The position numbers were made by a program, and so were the translations under genes. The notes beneath the pieces were generated by a model. The model was not told the origin of the DNA, searched no databases, and saw nothing but the letters and a program-made list of their open reading frames with translations. DNA of 5,925 nt. Source: Syntrophales bacterium (GTDB taxonomy: Bacteria > Desulfobacterota > Syntrophia > Syntrophales > UBA2210). Position 1 is the stretch's first letter; the number at the start of each line of letters is the position of its first letter. Below are positions 1 to 5,812 of the stretch, piece by piece. The stretch is taken from NCBI GenBank assembly GCA_028715865.1, contig JAQUQY010000096.1, positions 1 to 5,925 on the forward strand, written 5' to 3'.

Positions 1-827
1 ATACCGCCCGGTACATACTGGGGAATCTCTACGATTTCGATCCCGCCCGCCACAGCGTTCCCGTGGAGGATATGGACGAAATGGACCGCTGGGCCCTGCA
101 CCGCCTCCAGGAAGTGATTGGACGGGTAAGGAAGGCCTATGAACAATTCCAGTTTCACGTGGTCTACCACAGGATCCACAATTACTGCGCCGTGGATTTG
201 AGCGCTTTATATCTCGATGTCCTGAAGGACCGGCTCTACACTTCAAAGCCCCTTTCCGGGCAGCGCAGATCTGCCCAGACAGCAATGTACATCATTCTCG
301 AGGCAATTGTACGGCTCCTGGCCCCGATACTCACCTTTACAGCCGAAGAAATCTGGAAGGCCCTGCCCGCCTCCGAAGAACGGGAGGAAAGCGTCCACAT
401 GGCGCTCTTTCCGGATACAGATTCCCGCCTTCTCGACAACGAACTCGGAGAACGCTGGAAAACGCTGATAGCCGTCAAAGGTGAAATATCGAAAGTTATA
501 GAGGCGGCCCGCAGGGACAAAGTCATCGGCCACTCCCTGGACAGCAGCGTCCGGCTGTCCCTGTCCGGAAAAATCGGGGATCTTGTGGAGGCTTCCAGGG
601 AAAACCTTGAACGTATCTGTATTGTCTCCGACTTATCGATTGTCCCGAAAGATAGGCTGGGGGAGGCAAGGGGTAGCGATGAAATTACCGGACTTAACAT
701 AGCCGTAGCTAAGGCGGCCGGGGAGAAATGTGAACGGTGCTGGCACTACAGCGAAACCATTGGGTCCGAGCCCGTTCACCCTTCAATCTGCGGACGCTGC
801 GCCGCGACACTCCGGGAGAGCCCATGA
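1..827 (+). CDS. ileS: Isoleucyl-tRNA synthetase, C-terminal part (5' end outside window)
   Basis: This is the C-terminal 274 codons of a cytoplasmic class I aminoacyl-tRNA synthetase that charges tRNA(Ile). The reading frame is open from base 3, so the gene starts upstream of the window. The fragment covers the anticodon-binding helical domain: DRWALHRLQEV near the start, then the FHVVYHRIHNYC helix, then the LAPILTFTAEEIW motif typical of IleS. It ends with the C-terminal zinc-finger region, where CERCW (codons from 729) pairs with CGRC close to the end, giving a C-x2-C...C-x2-C knuckle as in the bacterial zinc-containing IleS type. The catalytic HIGH and KMSKS motifs would lie upstream and cannot be checked. 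The TGA stop overlaps the lspA start codon (ATGA at 824-827), so the two genes are probably co-transcribed and translationally coupled. The ileS-lspA order is common in proteobacteria. Identification is very secure. Confidence 0.97.
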   Translation, partial: TARYILGNLYDFDPARHSVPVEDMDEMDRWALHRLQEVIGRVRKAYEQFQFHVVYHRIHNYCAVDLSALYLDVLKDRLYTSKPLSGQRRSAQTAMYIILEAIVRLLAPILTFTAEEIWKALPASEEREESVHMALFPDTDSRLLDNELGERWKTLIAVKGEISKVIEAARRDKVIGHSLDSSVRLSLSGKIGDLVEASRENLERICIVSDLSIVPKDRLGEARGSDEITGLNIAVAKAAGEKCERCWHYSETIGSEPVHPSICGRCAATLRESP

Positions 828-1327
828 GAACGCTCTCATCGGGCCAGGCGAGAATCCTTGTTTACGTGACAGCGGTCCTGGTGGTGCTTGTCGACCAGGC
901 GACCAAATATTTGATTCAGTCGTCGATTCCTCTATATGAATCAATTCCCGTAATCGAAGGGCTATTCAATATAACCCACGTTCGCAATCCCGGAGCGGCC
1001 TTTGGCCTGTTGGCGGGTGCTTCGTCCACTCTTCGCTTTGTTTTTCTCGTTGTCTTAACGCTGGCAATAATAGGGATTATAGTAGTCTATCTGGAAAAGC
1101 ACAGGAGCGCGGGCAAAACACTTACCACGGGGCTTACGCTCATACTTGGGGGAGCCCTGGGCAACCTTGTTGACCGGCTAAGCCATGGAGAGGTTATCGA
1201 TTTTCTCGATTTTCACATAGGTTCGTGGCACTGGCCCGCCTTTAACGTGGCCGACGCCGCCATAACCGTGGGCGCTTTCCTCCTTATCATAGATATGATG
1301 AGGGGCCGGGAATCCTCCTCCTCATGA
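824..1327 (+). CDS. lspA: Lipoprotein signal peptidase (signal peptidase II)
   Basis: This 167-aa inner-membrane aspartic peptidase (family A8) cleaves the signal peptide of diacylglyceryl-modified prolipoproteins, after Lgt and before Lnt. The size is normal for the family. Visible landmarks are DQATKYLI (residues 24-31), NPGAAFGLL (55-63), GNLVDRL (113-119) with catalytic Asp117, and FNVADAAI (140-147) with catalytic Asp144. Hydrophobic segments near residues 11-23, 70-90, 101-116 and 142-157 fit the four-TM topology. I chose the ATG at 824 because it overlaps the ileS stop as ATGA, has GGGAG (814-818) at good spacing, and gives a standard N-terminus. An in-frame start at 737 would add 29 residues that merely re-read ileS. 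The C-terminus is a short serine-rich tail. The next gene downstream is convergent, so lspA is probably the last gene of its operon. Confidence 0.97.
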   Translation: MRTLSSGQARILVYVTAVLVVLVDQATKYLIQSSIPLYESIPVIEGLFNITHVRNPGAAFGLLAGASSTLRFVFLVVLTLAIIGIIVVYLEKHRSAGKTLTTGLTLILGGALGNLVDRLSHGEVIDFLDFHIGSWHWPAFNVADAAITVGAFLLIIDMMRGRESSSS

Positions 1328-1330
1328 TTC

Positions 1331-1391
1331 CCCGCTAAAGGCCTTACATTTCCTGCTGAAGACAAGTACAGGCCGGCCTCGGTGGGTTTTT
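1331..1391 (+). terminator. Weak candidate Rho-independent terminator after lspA
   Basis: The 62-bp gap between the convergent lspA and flavoprotein genes contains a GC-rich stretch. AGGCC (1339-1343) can pair with GGCCT (1375-1379), and outer CCC can pair with GGG (1384-1386). A run of five T (1387-1391) follows directly and reaches the stop codon of the opposing gene. The stem is short and bulged and the loop is long (31 nt), so this is only a suggestion. Position after the last plus-strand gene and the T tract favour it; the poor stem argues against it. Confidence 0.3.
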
Positions 1392-2445
1392 AATCCCCCT
1401 CCATGGCTTTCTCAAGCCGCGCCGGAATAGCAGAGGCCTGGGACACGATTCTCTCAATAAGCTCGGCCACCGTGGGTATGTCGTGAATGAGTCCCTGGCA
1501 CTGCCCCACGGGAAGAACACCCTCCTTCAAGTCGCCGTCCTCCGTGGCGATACGGATCATTTTGAAGGCGTTGGCCAGGTAGGCCAGCATTTTCGCGTTC
1601 TTCCAACCAGAGGCGACGACTCCCAGAAATAATTTATAAAAGGGCAAACCCAGCGACTTCGCTATGTCCCTCGAATTGACAAAAGCCGCCAGGAAGTTGG
1701 GCATTCCCATGATTCCCTTCCGGTATGCCCTCTCTGCCGCCGGCGTAGCCATAGAGCGGCATCCGAGGCCGTCGAAATAGGGTCCGTAAATGGTATCGTC
1801 AATTGTTTTTTCCAGTGAAAGGTTCTTGTAGGTGCTGTGCAGGGGACTCTCCCGGGTACTCATAAAACCGGTGCCCATGGCGATCCCTTCGGCGCCCATG
1901 GCCAGGGCGGCGATCAGGCCCCTTCCGTCTATAAACCCCCCGGCGGCAATTATTGGAATGTCAACAGCATCGGCCACGGCTGGAATCAGCACAAGCGACG
2001 TGGCATCGCCTCCGTGGGCGGCCGCTTCGTGCCCTGTCACGATAAGTCCGTCCGCCCCCTGCTCCCGGGCGCGCCTCGCGTGGCGCTCATTGACGACGGT
2101 GGCGATAACCTTCCCCCCGTACGCGTGAGCCCCCTTCGCCAGCCAGTCGCCCTTCCCCAGGGAAAAATTTATGACCGGCACCTTTTCCTCCAGCAGTACA
2201 CGGGCATTTTCATGGGCGCCCGGAAACATGAGCGTTGCATTGGCGCCGAAGGGCCTGTCCGTCAACCTGCGTATTTCCCGGATGGACTCCCGGGTCTCAC
2301 TGGCGTTGAGAGGTCCCGTGGCGAGGATGCCGAGGCCGCCGGCATTTGAAACGGCAGCCACCATGGAAGGAACACTGATCCAGCTCATTCCGGACAGTAC
2401 AATTGGATAATTTATGCCAAAGAGTTCGGTTACGCGTGTTTTCAC
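1390..2445 (-). CDS. Nitronate monooxygenase / 2-nitropropane dioxygenase-family FMN oxidoreductase
   Basis: This is a 351-aa cytoplasmic TIM-barrel flavoprotein of the NMO (2-nitropropane dioxygenase) superfamily. The superfamily includes nitronate monooxygenases, which oxidise alkyl nitronates using FMN and O2, and FabK-type enoyl-ACP reductases. The N-terminus has the family pattern PIVLSGMSWIS (14-24) followed by AVSNAGGLGILATG (31-44). TGHEAAAHGG (137-146) carries the probable active-site His144. IIAAGGF (165-171) and GAEGIAMGTGF (184-194) match the phosphate/FMN-binding loops at the end of the barrel. The start is GTG (2443-2445), with AAAGGAG six bases upstream. It lies 23 bp downstream of the synthase gene on the same strand, so the two are probably one operon. 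The family has many misannotated members: true substrate (nitronate, enoyl-ACP, or another) cannot be decided from sequence, so no symbol is given. Family assignment is firm, function is not. Confidence 0.9.
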   Translation of the reverse strand: MKTRVTELFGINYPIVLSGMSWISVPSMVAAVSNAGGLGILATGPLNASETRESIREIRRLTDRPFGANATLMFPGAHENARVLLEEKVPVINFSLGKGDWLAKGAHAYGGKVIATVVNERHARRAREQGADGLIVTGHEAAAHGGDATSLVLIPAVADAVDIPIIAAGGFIDGRGLIAALAMGAEGIAMGTGFMSTRESPLHSTYKNLSLEKTIDDTIYGPYFDGLGCRSMATPAAERAYRKGIMGMPNFLAAFVNSRDIAKSLGLPFYKLFLGVVASGWKNAKMLAYLANAFKMIRIATEDGDLKEGVLPVGQCQGLIHDIPTVAELIERIVSQASAIPARLEKAMEGD

Positions 2446-2468
2446 GAATTTCTCCTTTCGAAAGGCTG

Positions 2469-3557
2469 CTAATCAAACATGCCGGTTTCCTCCGGCGCGG
2501 AACGGTCACCCGGTTTCCTGTCCACCCTGAGCCGGGCGTTATCGTAGAGAAACCGGATAAGCCGGTTGGACAAAATGGAACAGGAGCTGTTTCTTATGAT
2601 TCTTTTCACGTCGGACCGCGCAATTTTTACGGCCTCGCCCCGGAAGAGGCGATCCTCGTTCCTGCTTGCCAGTGCCAATGTTTCGACGGCCATGAGCAGG
2701 GGCCACAGGCAGAACAGGCGATAGCGCACATAGCGCCGTGGGATATCAAGAATATACAAAAGGGCCTCGTCAAGATGGGCCAGGGCGTTGTCAATCAGCC
2801 TTTTCAGCACCATGCCGTAGGCCGGGCGGTTTCCGCTGACATCATCAACGGCCGGGTCGATTCCTTCTTCCAGGAAAAAGGAGCGGGGAATATAACACCA
2901 CCCGCGGCCGCGATCCCCCATGTAGTCCTTGGCTATATTAGTCATCTGCAATCCCAGGCCGAAGGAAACGCTGCGGGAGACAAGCGATTGCCTGGCCTCA
3001 TCCGAAAGTCCGCCTCCATGGTCACCGCCGCTGAAGAAAAGATCCGTTATCATCAGCCCCACAGTCCCTGCAACGTAATAACAATAACTCTCCAGCTCCT
3101 CCTGGTTTTCAAGCATGACCACGCCGTTGCCGCCGGGAGCCTTACGCTGGAAGGATGACATGCCAAGGGCCATTTCCCGTACCCTTTCCGATATGACTTC
3201 CAAGGCAAAGGGAGGAAGCTTTACGAATTCACTGAATACCCGGGACGTATCAAAAAGAAGGTCCGCGTCGGGACCCTTTCCGGAAAAGGCCATGGAGCCA
3301 AGGAAGCGATCCACCCTTTCCGGCCAGTCGGCGCCGGGCGGGAACAGATCACCGTACGCCGAGAGGCATGCTATTTTCTCGTCGTCCGCCATAGTAGGTT
3401 CGTCTTCTATTGTATCGGCTATGCGGCAGAGAAGGTACGCAAGAAGGAGGCTCCTGTAAGCGTCTCCCCGGAGAACTCTCATATTGATGGCGAACGTTCT
3501 GGACACTCGCCCAAGGTGGTCTTCGCAGATTTTAAAGTCGCCGTTCTTGAGCTCCAT
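2469..3557 (-). CDS. Squalene/phytoene synthase-family protein, closest in motifs to squalene synthase
   Basis: This 362-aa all-helical head-to-head prenyl synthase would condense two prenyl diphosphates (2 FPP to squalene, or 2 GGPP to phytoene). Landmarks are SRTFAI (19-24) near the N-terminus, then LLCRIADTIEDE (42-53) with the first Asp-rich motif D48-xx-E51-D52. ESYCYYVAGTVGL (156-168) is of the YCHYVAG type of squalene synthases. QMTNIAKDYMGDRGRGWCYIP (starting 204) carries the second Asp-rich site, D211 and D215. NI-x-K-DY resembles eukaryotic-type squalene synthase (NIIRDYLED) more than phytoene synthase (NILRDVGED). The usual Glu before the last Asp is Gly214. I see no C-terminal membrane anchor; the tail is basic and then acidic. 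The start ATG at 3555-3557 precedes the conserved N-terminus, but its ribosome site is weak. It has its own promoter and is followed by the flavoprotein gene. No hpnC/D/E or carotenoid genes are in view, so the product (squalene versus another C30/C40) is inferred. Confidence 0.88.
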   Translation of the reverse strand: MELKNGDFKICEDHLGRVSRTFAINMRVLRGDAYRSLLLAYLLCRIADTIEDEPTMADDEKIACLSAYGDLFPPGADWPERVDRFLGSMAFSGKGPDADLLFDTSRVFSEFVKLPPFALEVISERVREMALGMSSFQRKAPGGNGVVMLENQEELESYCYYVAGTVGLMITDLFFSGGDHGGGLSDEARQSLVSRSVSFGLGLQMTNIAKDYMGDRGRGWCYIPRSFFLEEGIDPAVDDVSGNRPAYGMVLKRLIDNALAHLDEALLYILDIPRRYVRYRLFCLWPLLMAVETLALASRNEDRLFRGEAVKIARSDVKRIIRNSSCSILSNRLIRFLYDNARLRVDRKPGDRSAPEETGMFD

Positions 3558-3594
3558 TTTCCGACCAAGCGCCCGTTTCGTTATGGTTCAGGAT

Positions 3595-3624
3595 ACTTTA
3601 GAAAAAAGAACCTTTTAATGTCAA
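3595..3624 (-). promoter_or_regulatory. Sigma70-like promoter of the synthase-flavoprotein operon
   Basis: Read on the minus strand, a perfect TTGACA -35 box (3619-3624) is followed by an 18-bp spacer and TAAAGT (3595-3600, four of six matches to TATAAT). Transcription would begin near 3588 and leave a leader of about 30 nt before the ATG at 3557. The flanking repeat element begins only a few bases upstream of the -35 box. The -35 match and the location are good; the -10 match is moderate. Confidence 0.6.
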
Positions 3625-3627
3625 ACC

Positions 3628-3633
3628 AATAAT
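3628..3633. repeat. Left direct repeat (target-site duplication candidate)
   Basis: AATAAT directly abuts the left end (GATGG) of the palindromic element and recurs exactly at 3796-3801 directly after its right end (CCATC). Including matching end bases, the repeat is nine bases, CAATAATGA, at 3627-3635 and 3795-3803. This is what a duplicated insertion target would look like. Confidence 0.6.
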
Positions 3634-3795
3634 GATGGCCTCGTAAAAAGCCTTTGAAACCATCGAATTAGATGGCTTTGTAAAAAGATCCGCAGGCAAG
3701 GCGGGCGAATCCTGAGGAATGAGGCGCACTTATGGTGCGTCGCAGTGACGAAGGATGAAGCCCAACGAAGCATCCGGACTTTATACGAAGCCATC
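3634..3795. mobile_element. MITE/REP-like palindromic element, 162 bp, with terminal inverted repeats
   Basis: The element has no coding capacity. Its left end GATGGCCTCGTAAAAAG (3634-3650) and the reverse complement of its right end, GATGGCTTCGTATAAAG (right-end span 3779-3795), match at 15 of 17 positions. A second copy of the left end, GATGGCTTTGTAAAAAG, lies at 3671-3687, and from there to 3795 a 125-bp imperfect palindrome unfolds. At its centre GGCGCAC (3723-3729) pairs with GTGCGTC (3735-3741) around a TTATG loop. Further out, ATCCT (3710-3714) pairs with AGGAT (3751-3755), GGGC (3702-3705) with GCCC (3760-3763), and the ends pair with each other. AATAAT flanks the whole 162-bp unit on both sides. 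I infer a non-autonomous element moved by a transposase elsewhere, or a REP-type extragenic palindrome. I have a general recollection that similar 'cgtaaaaag' palindromes are dispersed in deltaproteobacterial genomes, but could not check copies. Confidence 0.7.
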
Positions 3796-3801
3796 AATAA
3801 T
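3796..3801. repeat. Right direct repeat (target-site duplication candidate)
   Basis: This exact AATAAT copy immediately follows the CCATC right end of the palindromic element and matches 3628-3633. See the left copy for the nine-base extended match. Confidence 0.6.
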
Positions 3802-3831
3802 GACGACATTCTGTCAAGTCGCCGGAAGCAT

Positions 3832-3867
3832 AAAAAAAGGAGGCCCTGAAATGAGCCTCCTTTTATA
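3832..3867 (-). terminator. Strong Rho-independent terminator, best read on the minus strand
   Basis: A perfect 10-bp stem is formed by AAAAGGAGGC (3835-3844) and GCCTCCTTTT (3855-3864) around a 10-nt loop. On the minus strand the stem is followed by seven consecutive U (complement of 3832-3838), a textbook intrinsic terminator. On the plus strand the trailing tract is only TTTTATA, so it may also work weakly in that direction. On the minus strand it would end a transcript coming from above 3870, where the only candidate gene is the small ORF at 3908-4066. It would also insulate the synthase promoter from read-through. Confidence 0.85.
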
Positions 3868-3907
3868 GGGGATAACCAACCGCTTTTTATCAAGCCCGAC
3901 TTAAGCT

Positions 3908-4066
3908 CTAAAAGAAAACCCCCGAGTTGAATGTCCTCTTTCTTGCCGATTTCTGTGCCCGCTTCCTGTCGCCTTCAGTAAGCAGAGCTTTTATATGGGT
4001 CGGTTCAAAGGTTAAAACCGGATTCAGGAGATTATGTTTCCGGTTTGTCTTATTCATGTGCATCAT
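3908..4066 (-). CDS. Possible small basic protein, 49-52 aa, function unknown
   Basis: An open frame on the minus strand can start at ATG 4066, ATG 4063 or ATG 4057 (the first residues are MMHMNKTN) and ends at TAG 3908-3910. The product is strongly basic in its second half (GDRKRAQKSARKRTFNSG), with a short hydrophobic/amphipathic stretch, NLLNPVLTFEPTHIKALL, before it. There is no signal peptide, transmembrane helix or family motif that I recognise. In favour: the frame ends about 45 bp before a strong minus-strand terminator, with no other gene to explain that terminator, and an extended -10-like element lies upstream. Against: no convincing Shine-Dalgarno precedes any of the starts, and an open frame of this size can occur by chance. 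The transcript could instead be a non-coding RNA. The basic tail might suggest nucleic-acid binding, but that is speculation. Confidence 0.4.
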   Translation of the reverse strand: MMHMNKTNRKHNLLNPVLTFEPTHIKALLTEGDRKRAQKSARKRTFNSGVFF

Positions 4067-4160
4067 CCATGCCAGAATGAAACATTAGCCATGAAGACCC
4101 GATTTCACTCGCATTTTACGCGCGCACCACTTTAAGGCGCCTGTGGAGAACCGGAAATGA

Positions 4161-4168
4161 TTGTCGAA
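4161..4168. promoter_or_regulatory. Isolated TTGTCGAA half-site
   Basis: TTGTCGAA here is identical to one arm of the perfect palindrome at 4239-4256. It lies about 80 bp from that palindrome, just downstream of the candidate minus-strand promoter. It may be a secondary binding site for the same regulator. An exact 8-mer match so close by is suggestive but not decisive. Confidence 0.3.
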
Positions 4169-4185
4169 CCTCTTTTCGGACTGAA

Positions 4186-4194
4186 AATATAACA
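4186..4194 (-). promoter_or_regulatory. Candidate extended -10 promoter facing the small ORF
   Basis: On the minus strand TG-T-TATATT occupies 4194 to 4186: an extended -10 motif (TGn) followed by a hexamer matching TATAAT at five of six positions. No good -35 box is seen at normal spacing, which extended -10 promoters can tolerate. It would start a transcript near 4179, with a leader of about 115 nt before the small ORF, ending at the terminator at 3832-3867. Confidence 0.3.
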
Positions 4195-4217
4195 TAACAA
4201 CATCAACAACTTGGCCA

Positions 4218-4233
4218 ACAGTGTATGCACTGT
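4218..4233. promoter_or_regulatory. Perfect inverted repeat ACAGTG-N4-CACTGT (operator candidate)
   Basis: This 16-bp dyad has six-base perfect arms around TATG. It lies five bases before a second, unrelated perfect dyad, between the two candidate divergent promoters. Dyads of this size are typical of dimeric helix-turn-helix regulators. The regulator cannot be named from the sequence. Confidence 0.45.
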
Positions 4234-4238
4234 CACGT

Positions 4239-4256
4239 TTCGACAATTTTGTCGAA
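4239..4256. promoter_or_regulatory. Perfect inverted repeat TTCGACAA-TT-TTGTCGAA (operator candidate)
   Basis: This 18-bp dyad has eight-base perfect arms with a two-base centre and lies about 40 bp upstream of the candidate kinase promoter. The arm recurs at 4161-4168. Without a T tract it is not a terminator, so a protein-binding site is the simpler reading. Autoregulation by the response regulator partnered with the downstream kinase is one possibility; this is inference. Confidence 0.5.
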
Positions 4257-4295
4257 TGTGAAGCGTCCCGCTGTTTTTCAGGGGAAAACAACCCC

Positions 4296-4324
4296 TTGTA
4301 ATCAGGATTGGAGTAGTATAGTAT
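4296..4324 (+). promoter_or_regulatory. Candidate sigma70 promoter of the sensor kinase
   Basis: TTGTAA (4296-4301) and TAGTAT (4319-4324) are 17 bp apart, and each matches the consensus at four of six positions. An overlapping TATAGT (4317-4322) is a better -10 but gives a 15-bp spacer. A small GGGG/CCCC hairpin (4281-4295) touches the -35 box and could be a binding site. The leader to the ATG at 4364 would be about 33 nt. Confidence 0.35.
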
Positions 4325-4363
4325 CGGGCAGATTATTAAAACAAGGAAAACTAAGCGGATATC

Positions 4364-5812
4364 ATGAAAGAAAAGGAAGATCACCCGGAAAATGAAATGA
4401 CCGGATCGCCTGATCTTATGAAAGAAACAAGGGTGATTTCGAACTATATTATACCACTCACCGTTTTTCTGGTGGTGGCCGTTTTTGTCTCCCTGATTCT
4501 TGTCATGGGATTGATGGATCTCAGGCGACTCGACAGGACCCTGGTGGAGTTCATGGAGAACAGGGGCCTTGACATAGTGGCCACCATAGAGAACGTCGCC
4601 CAGGAGGACCTGGAATTCCTGCGCAGGGTCCTCAAGGAGGAGCGGACTGAGCCCGGCTTCGAGACGCCCCCCTCTTACGGCCAGGAACACCTGATACAGG
4701 AGAGGCTCCTCAGCGCCCTCTTTGAGGTAGCAAGAAACATAGACAGCCAGTGGCAGAAAGACGAACTTACAGAGTCTGAACTGAAAGTTATAGCCTCCCG
4801 GGAAAAGCTTTCGCTCATCGTCCTTCTTGATGAAAGGGGGCGTATTTTCATGCAGAGCAGGGAGTTTGAGCAGGCCAGTCTTGATGTTACCGGTTTAATC
4901 GAGGGGGACCATGAAATGCTGGCAAGCGAATTGGTCAATATCCTGGGGCCCCTGGTGGAAATGGGTCTGATCGCCCTTACCCGAAAGGACGGAAGCGGAA
5001 CTATCGTCATCGCCCTGGACTCGGGACAAATGAAGTACTGGGGCGCGAAAACAGCCCTCAAGCGATTCGTGGGGGACCTGGGATGGGAACATGAACTCGC
5101 GTGGCTCACTGTCGCCGACATTGAGGGAAACATCCTGGGTAGGGTGGGCGATGATCCCGGGGATGCCATCTTAAAAACCGAGCTTCTGGCGCAGGAAATC
5201 CATTCGGTTCAACGGCATGTGGTAAGCGGAAAGCACGAACGGGACGGATCTCACTTTCTTGAAGTTCTCGCGCCTGTGCGCCTGGACAATGAAGTTATCG
5301 GTTACGCCCGCCTGGGACTCAAATGGGACCGTCCCAGGGAAATTCTTTCGGAAAACAGAAACCGGATGATCATAACCACCATTATTATCGTACTTATCGG
5401 CAGTCTTTCCACGGCAGGCCTCTATCGAAACCAGAGCCGCCAACTGGCGCGAATGGATGAAATGAAAAAGAGGCTTCAGAGGGCGGAGCATCTATCGGCG
5501 CTGGGCCGGCTGGCCGCCGGCGTGGCCCATGAAATCCGAAACCCCCTCAACGCGATCAGTATCGCCACCCAGCGGCTTCAGCGGGAATACTTTCCCAGCG
5601 ACGAAGGTGAAAAAGGCGATTTTCAGCGCATATCGGCCATCATCCGCGATGAAATCAGGCGGCTGAACGACATAATAGAGGAATTCGTCACTTTCTTCAG
5701 GATCAGGCGCATGGAACTCCGCCCTTACCCCCTGGAAGAAGTGGTAGGGAGAATCCTCGCCATAATGGAGGCTGAACTGGAGGCCCGTAACATAACCGTA
5801 AGAACATCATAG
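4364..5812 (+). CDS. Membrane sensor histidine kinase, cut by an in-frame TAG before the ATPase domain
   Basis: This 482-aa protein is a two-component sensor that would autophosphorylate on His and pass phosphate to a response regulator. A short charged cytoplasmic N-terminus is followed by TM1 (about 27-50), then a large extracytoplasmic sensor region (about 51-333). That region has two PAS/Cache-like pieces: LSLIVLLDERGRIFMQS (149-165), and 246-320 ending in VLAPVRLDNEVIGYARLGL. TM2 (about 335-353) and a short linker lead to the HisKA domain, LGRLAAGVAHEIRNPLNAI (380-398), with phosphoacceptor His389. The second dimerisation helix follows (427-446). The frame stops at TAG (5810-5812), exactly where the first strand of the HATPase_c domain ends. 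ATPase sequence continues in the same frame after the stop, so a full gene would be much longer. Start choice is moderate: the AAGGA at 4343-4347 is distant, and ATG 4397 (residue 12) is an alternative. The H-box style resembles NtrB/ZraS-type kinases. As it stands the product lacks ATP binding; the gene may be a pseudogene, a sequencing error, or a read-through case. Confidence 0.85.
   Translation: MKEKEDHPENEMTGSPDLMKETRVISNYIIPLTVFLVVAVFVSLILVMGLMDLRRLDRTLVEFMENRGLDIVATIENVAQEDLEFLRRVLKEERTEPGFETPPSYGQEHLIQERLLSALFEVARNIDSQWQKDELTESELKVIASREKLSLIVLLDERGRIFMQSREFEQASLDVTGLIEGDHEMLASELVNILGPLVEMGLIALTRKDGSGTIVIALDSGQMKYWGAKTALKRFVGDLGWEHELAWLTVADIEGNILGRVGDDPGDAILKTELLAQEIHSVQRHVVSGKHERDGSHFLEVLAPVRLDNEVIGYARLGLKWDRPREILSENRNRMIITTIIIVLIGSLSTAGLYRNQSRQLARMDEMKKRLQRAEHLSALGRLAAGVAHEIRNPLNAISIATQRLQREYFPSDEGEKGDFQRISAIIRDEIRRLNDIIEEFVTFFRIRRMELRPYPLEEVVGRILAIMEAELEARNITVRTS

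Noticed and set aside
737..826. Upstream in-frame start giving a 29-residue longer LspA
   Set aside because: The extension only re-reads ileS in another frame, and the ATG at 824 has the ATGA overlap, a good ribosome site and the family's normal N-terminus.
2403..3158. 251-codon open frame on the plus strand
   Set aside because: It lies antisense to the synthase, which has clear conserved motifs; the composition is a shadow of that gene.
3621..3893. 90-codon open frame on the minus strand across the repeat and terminator
   Set aside because: It consists mainly of the palindromic element and the terminator stem, with no plausible ribosome site or recognisable motif.
3995..4020. tRNA T-arm-like GGTTCAAA
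   Set aside because: No acceptor stem, anticodon arm or matching T stem can be built around it.
4211..4230. Sigma54-like -24/-12 promoter around TTGGCC
   Set aside because: TGGC is followed at the right spacing by TTGA on the minus strand rather than TTGC, and on the plus strand the GG-GC spacing is wrong by two bases.
4085..4690. 201-codon open frame on the minus strand
   Set aside because: Its first half is antisense to the kinase's N-terminal region; it shows no family motif and also crosses the palindromes and candidate promoters.
5810..5812. TAG read as pyrrolysine
   Set aside because: No pyl genes are in view, the position lies in a kinase strand with no need for a special residue, and other genes here use TAG as stop; kept only as a remote alternative.
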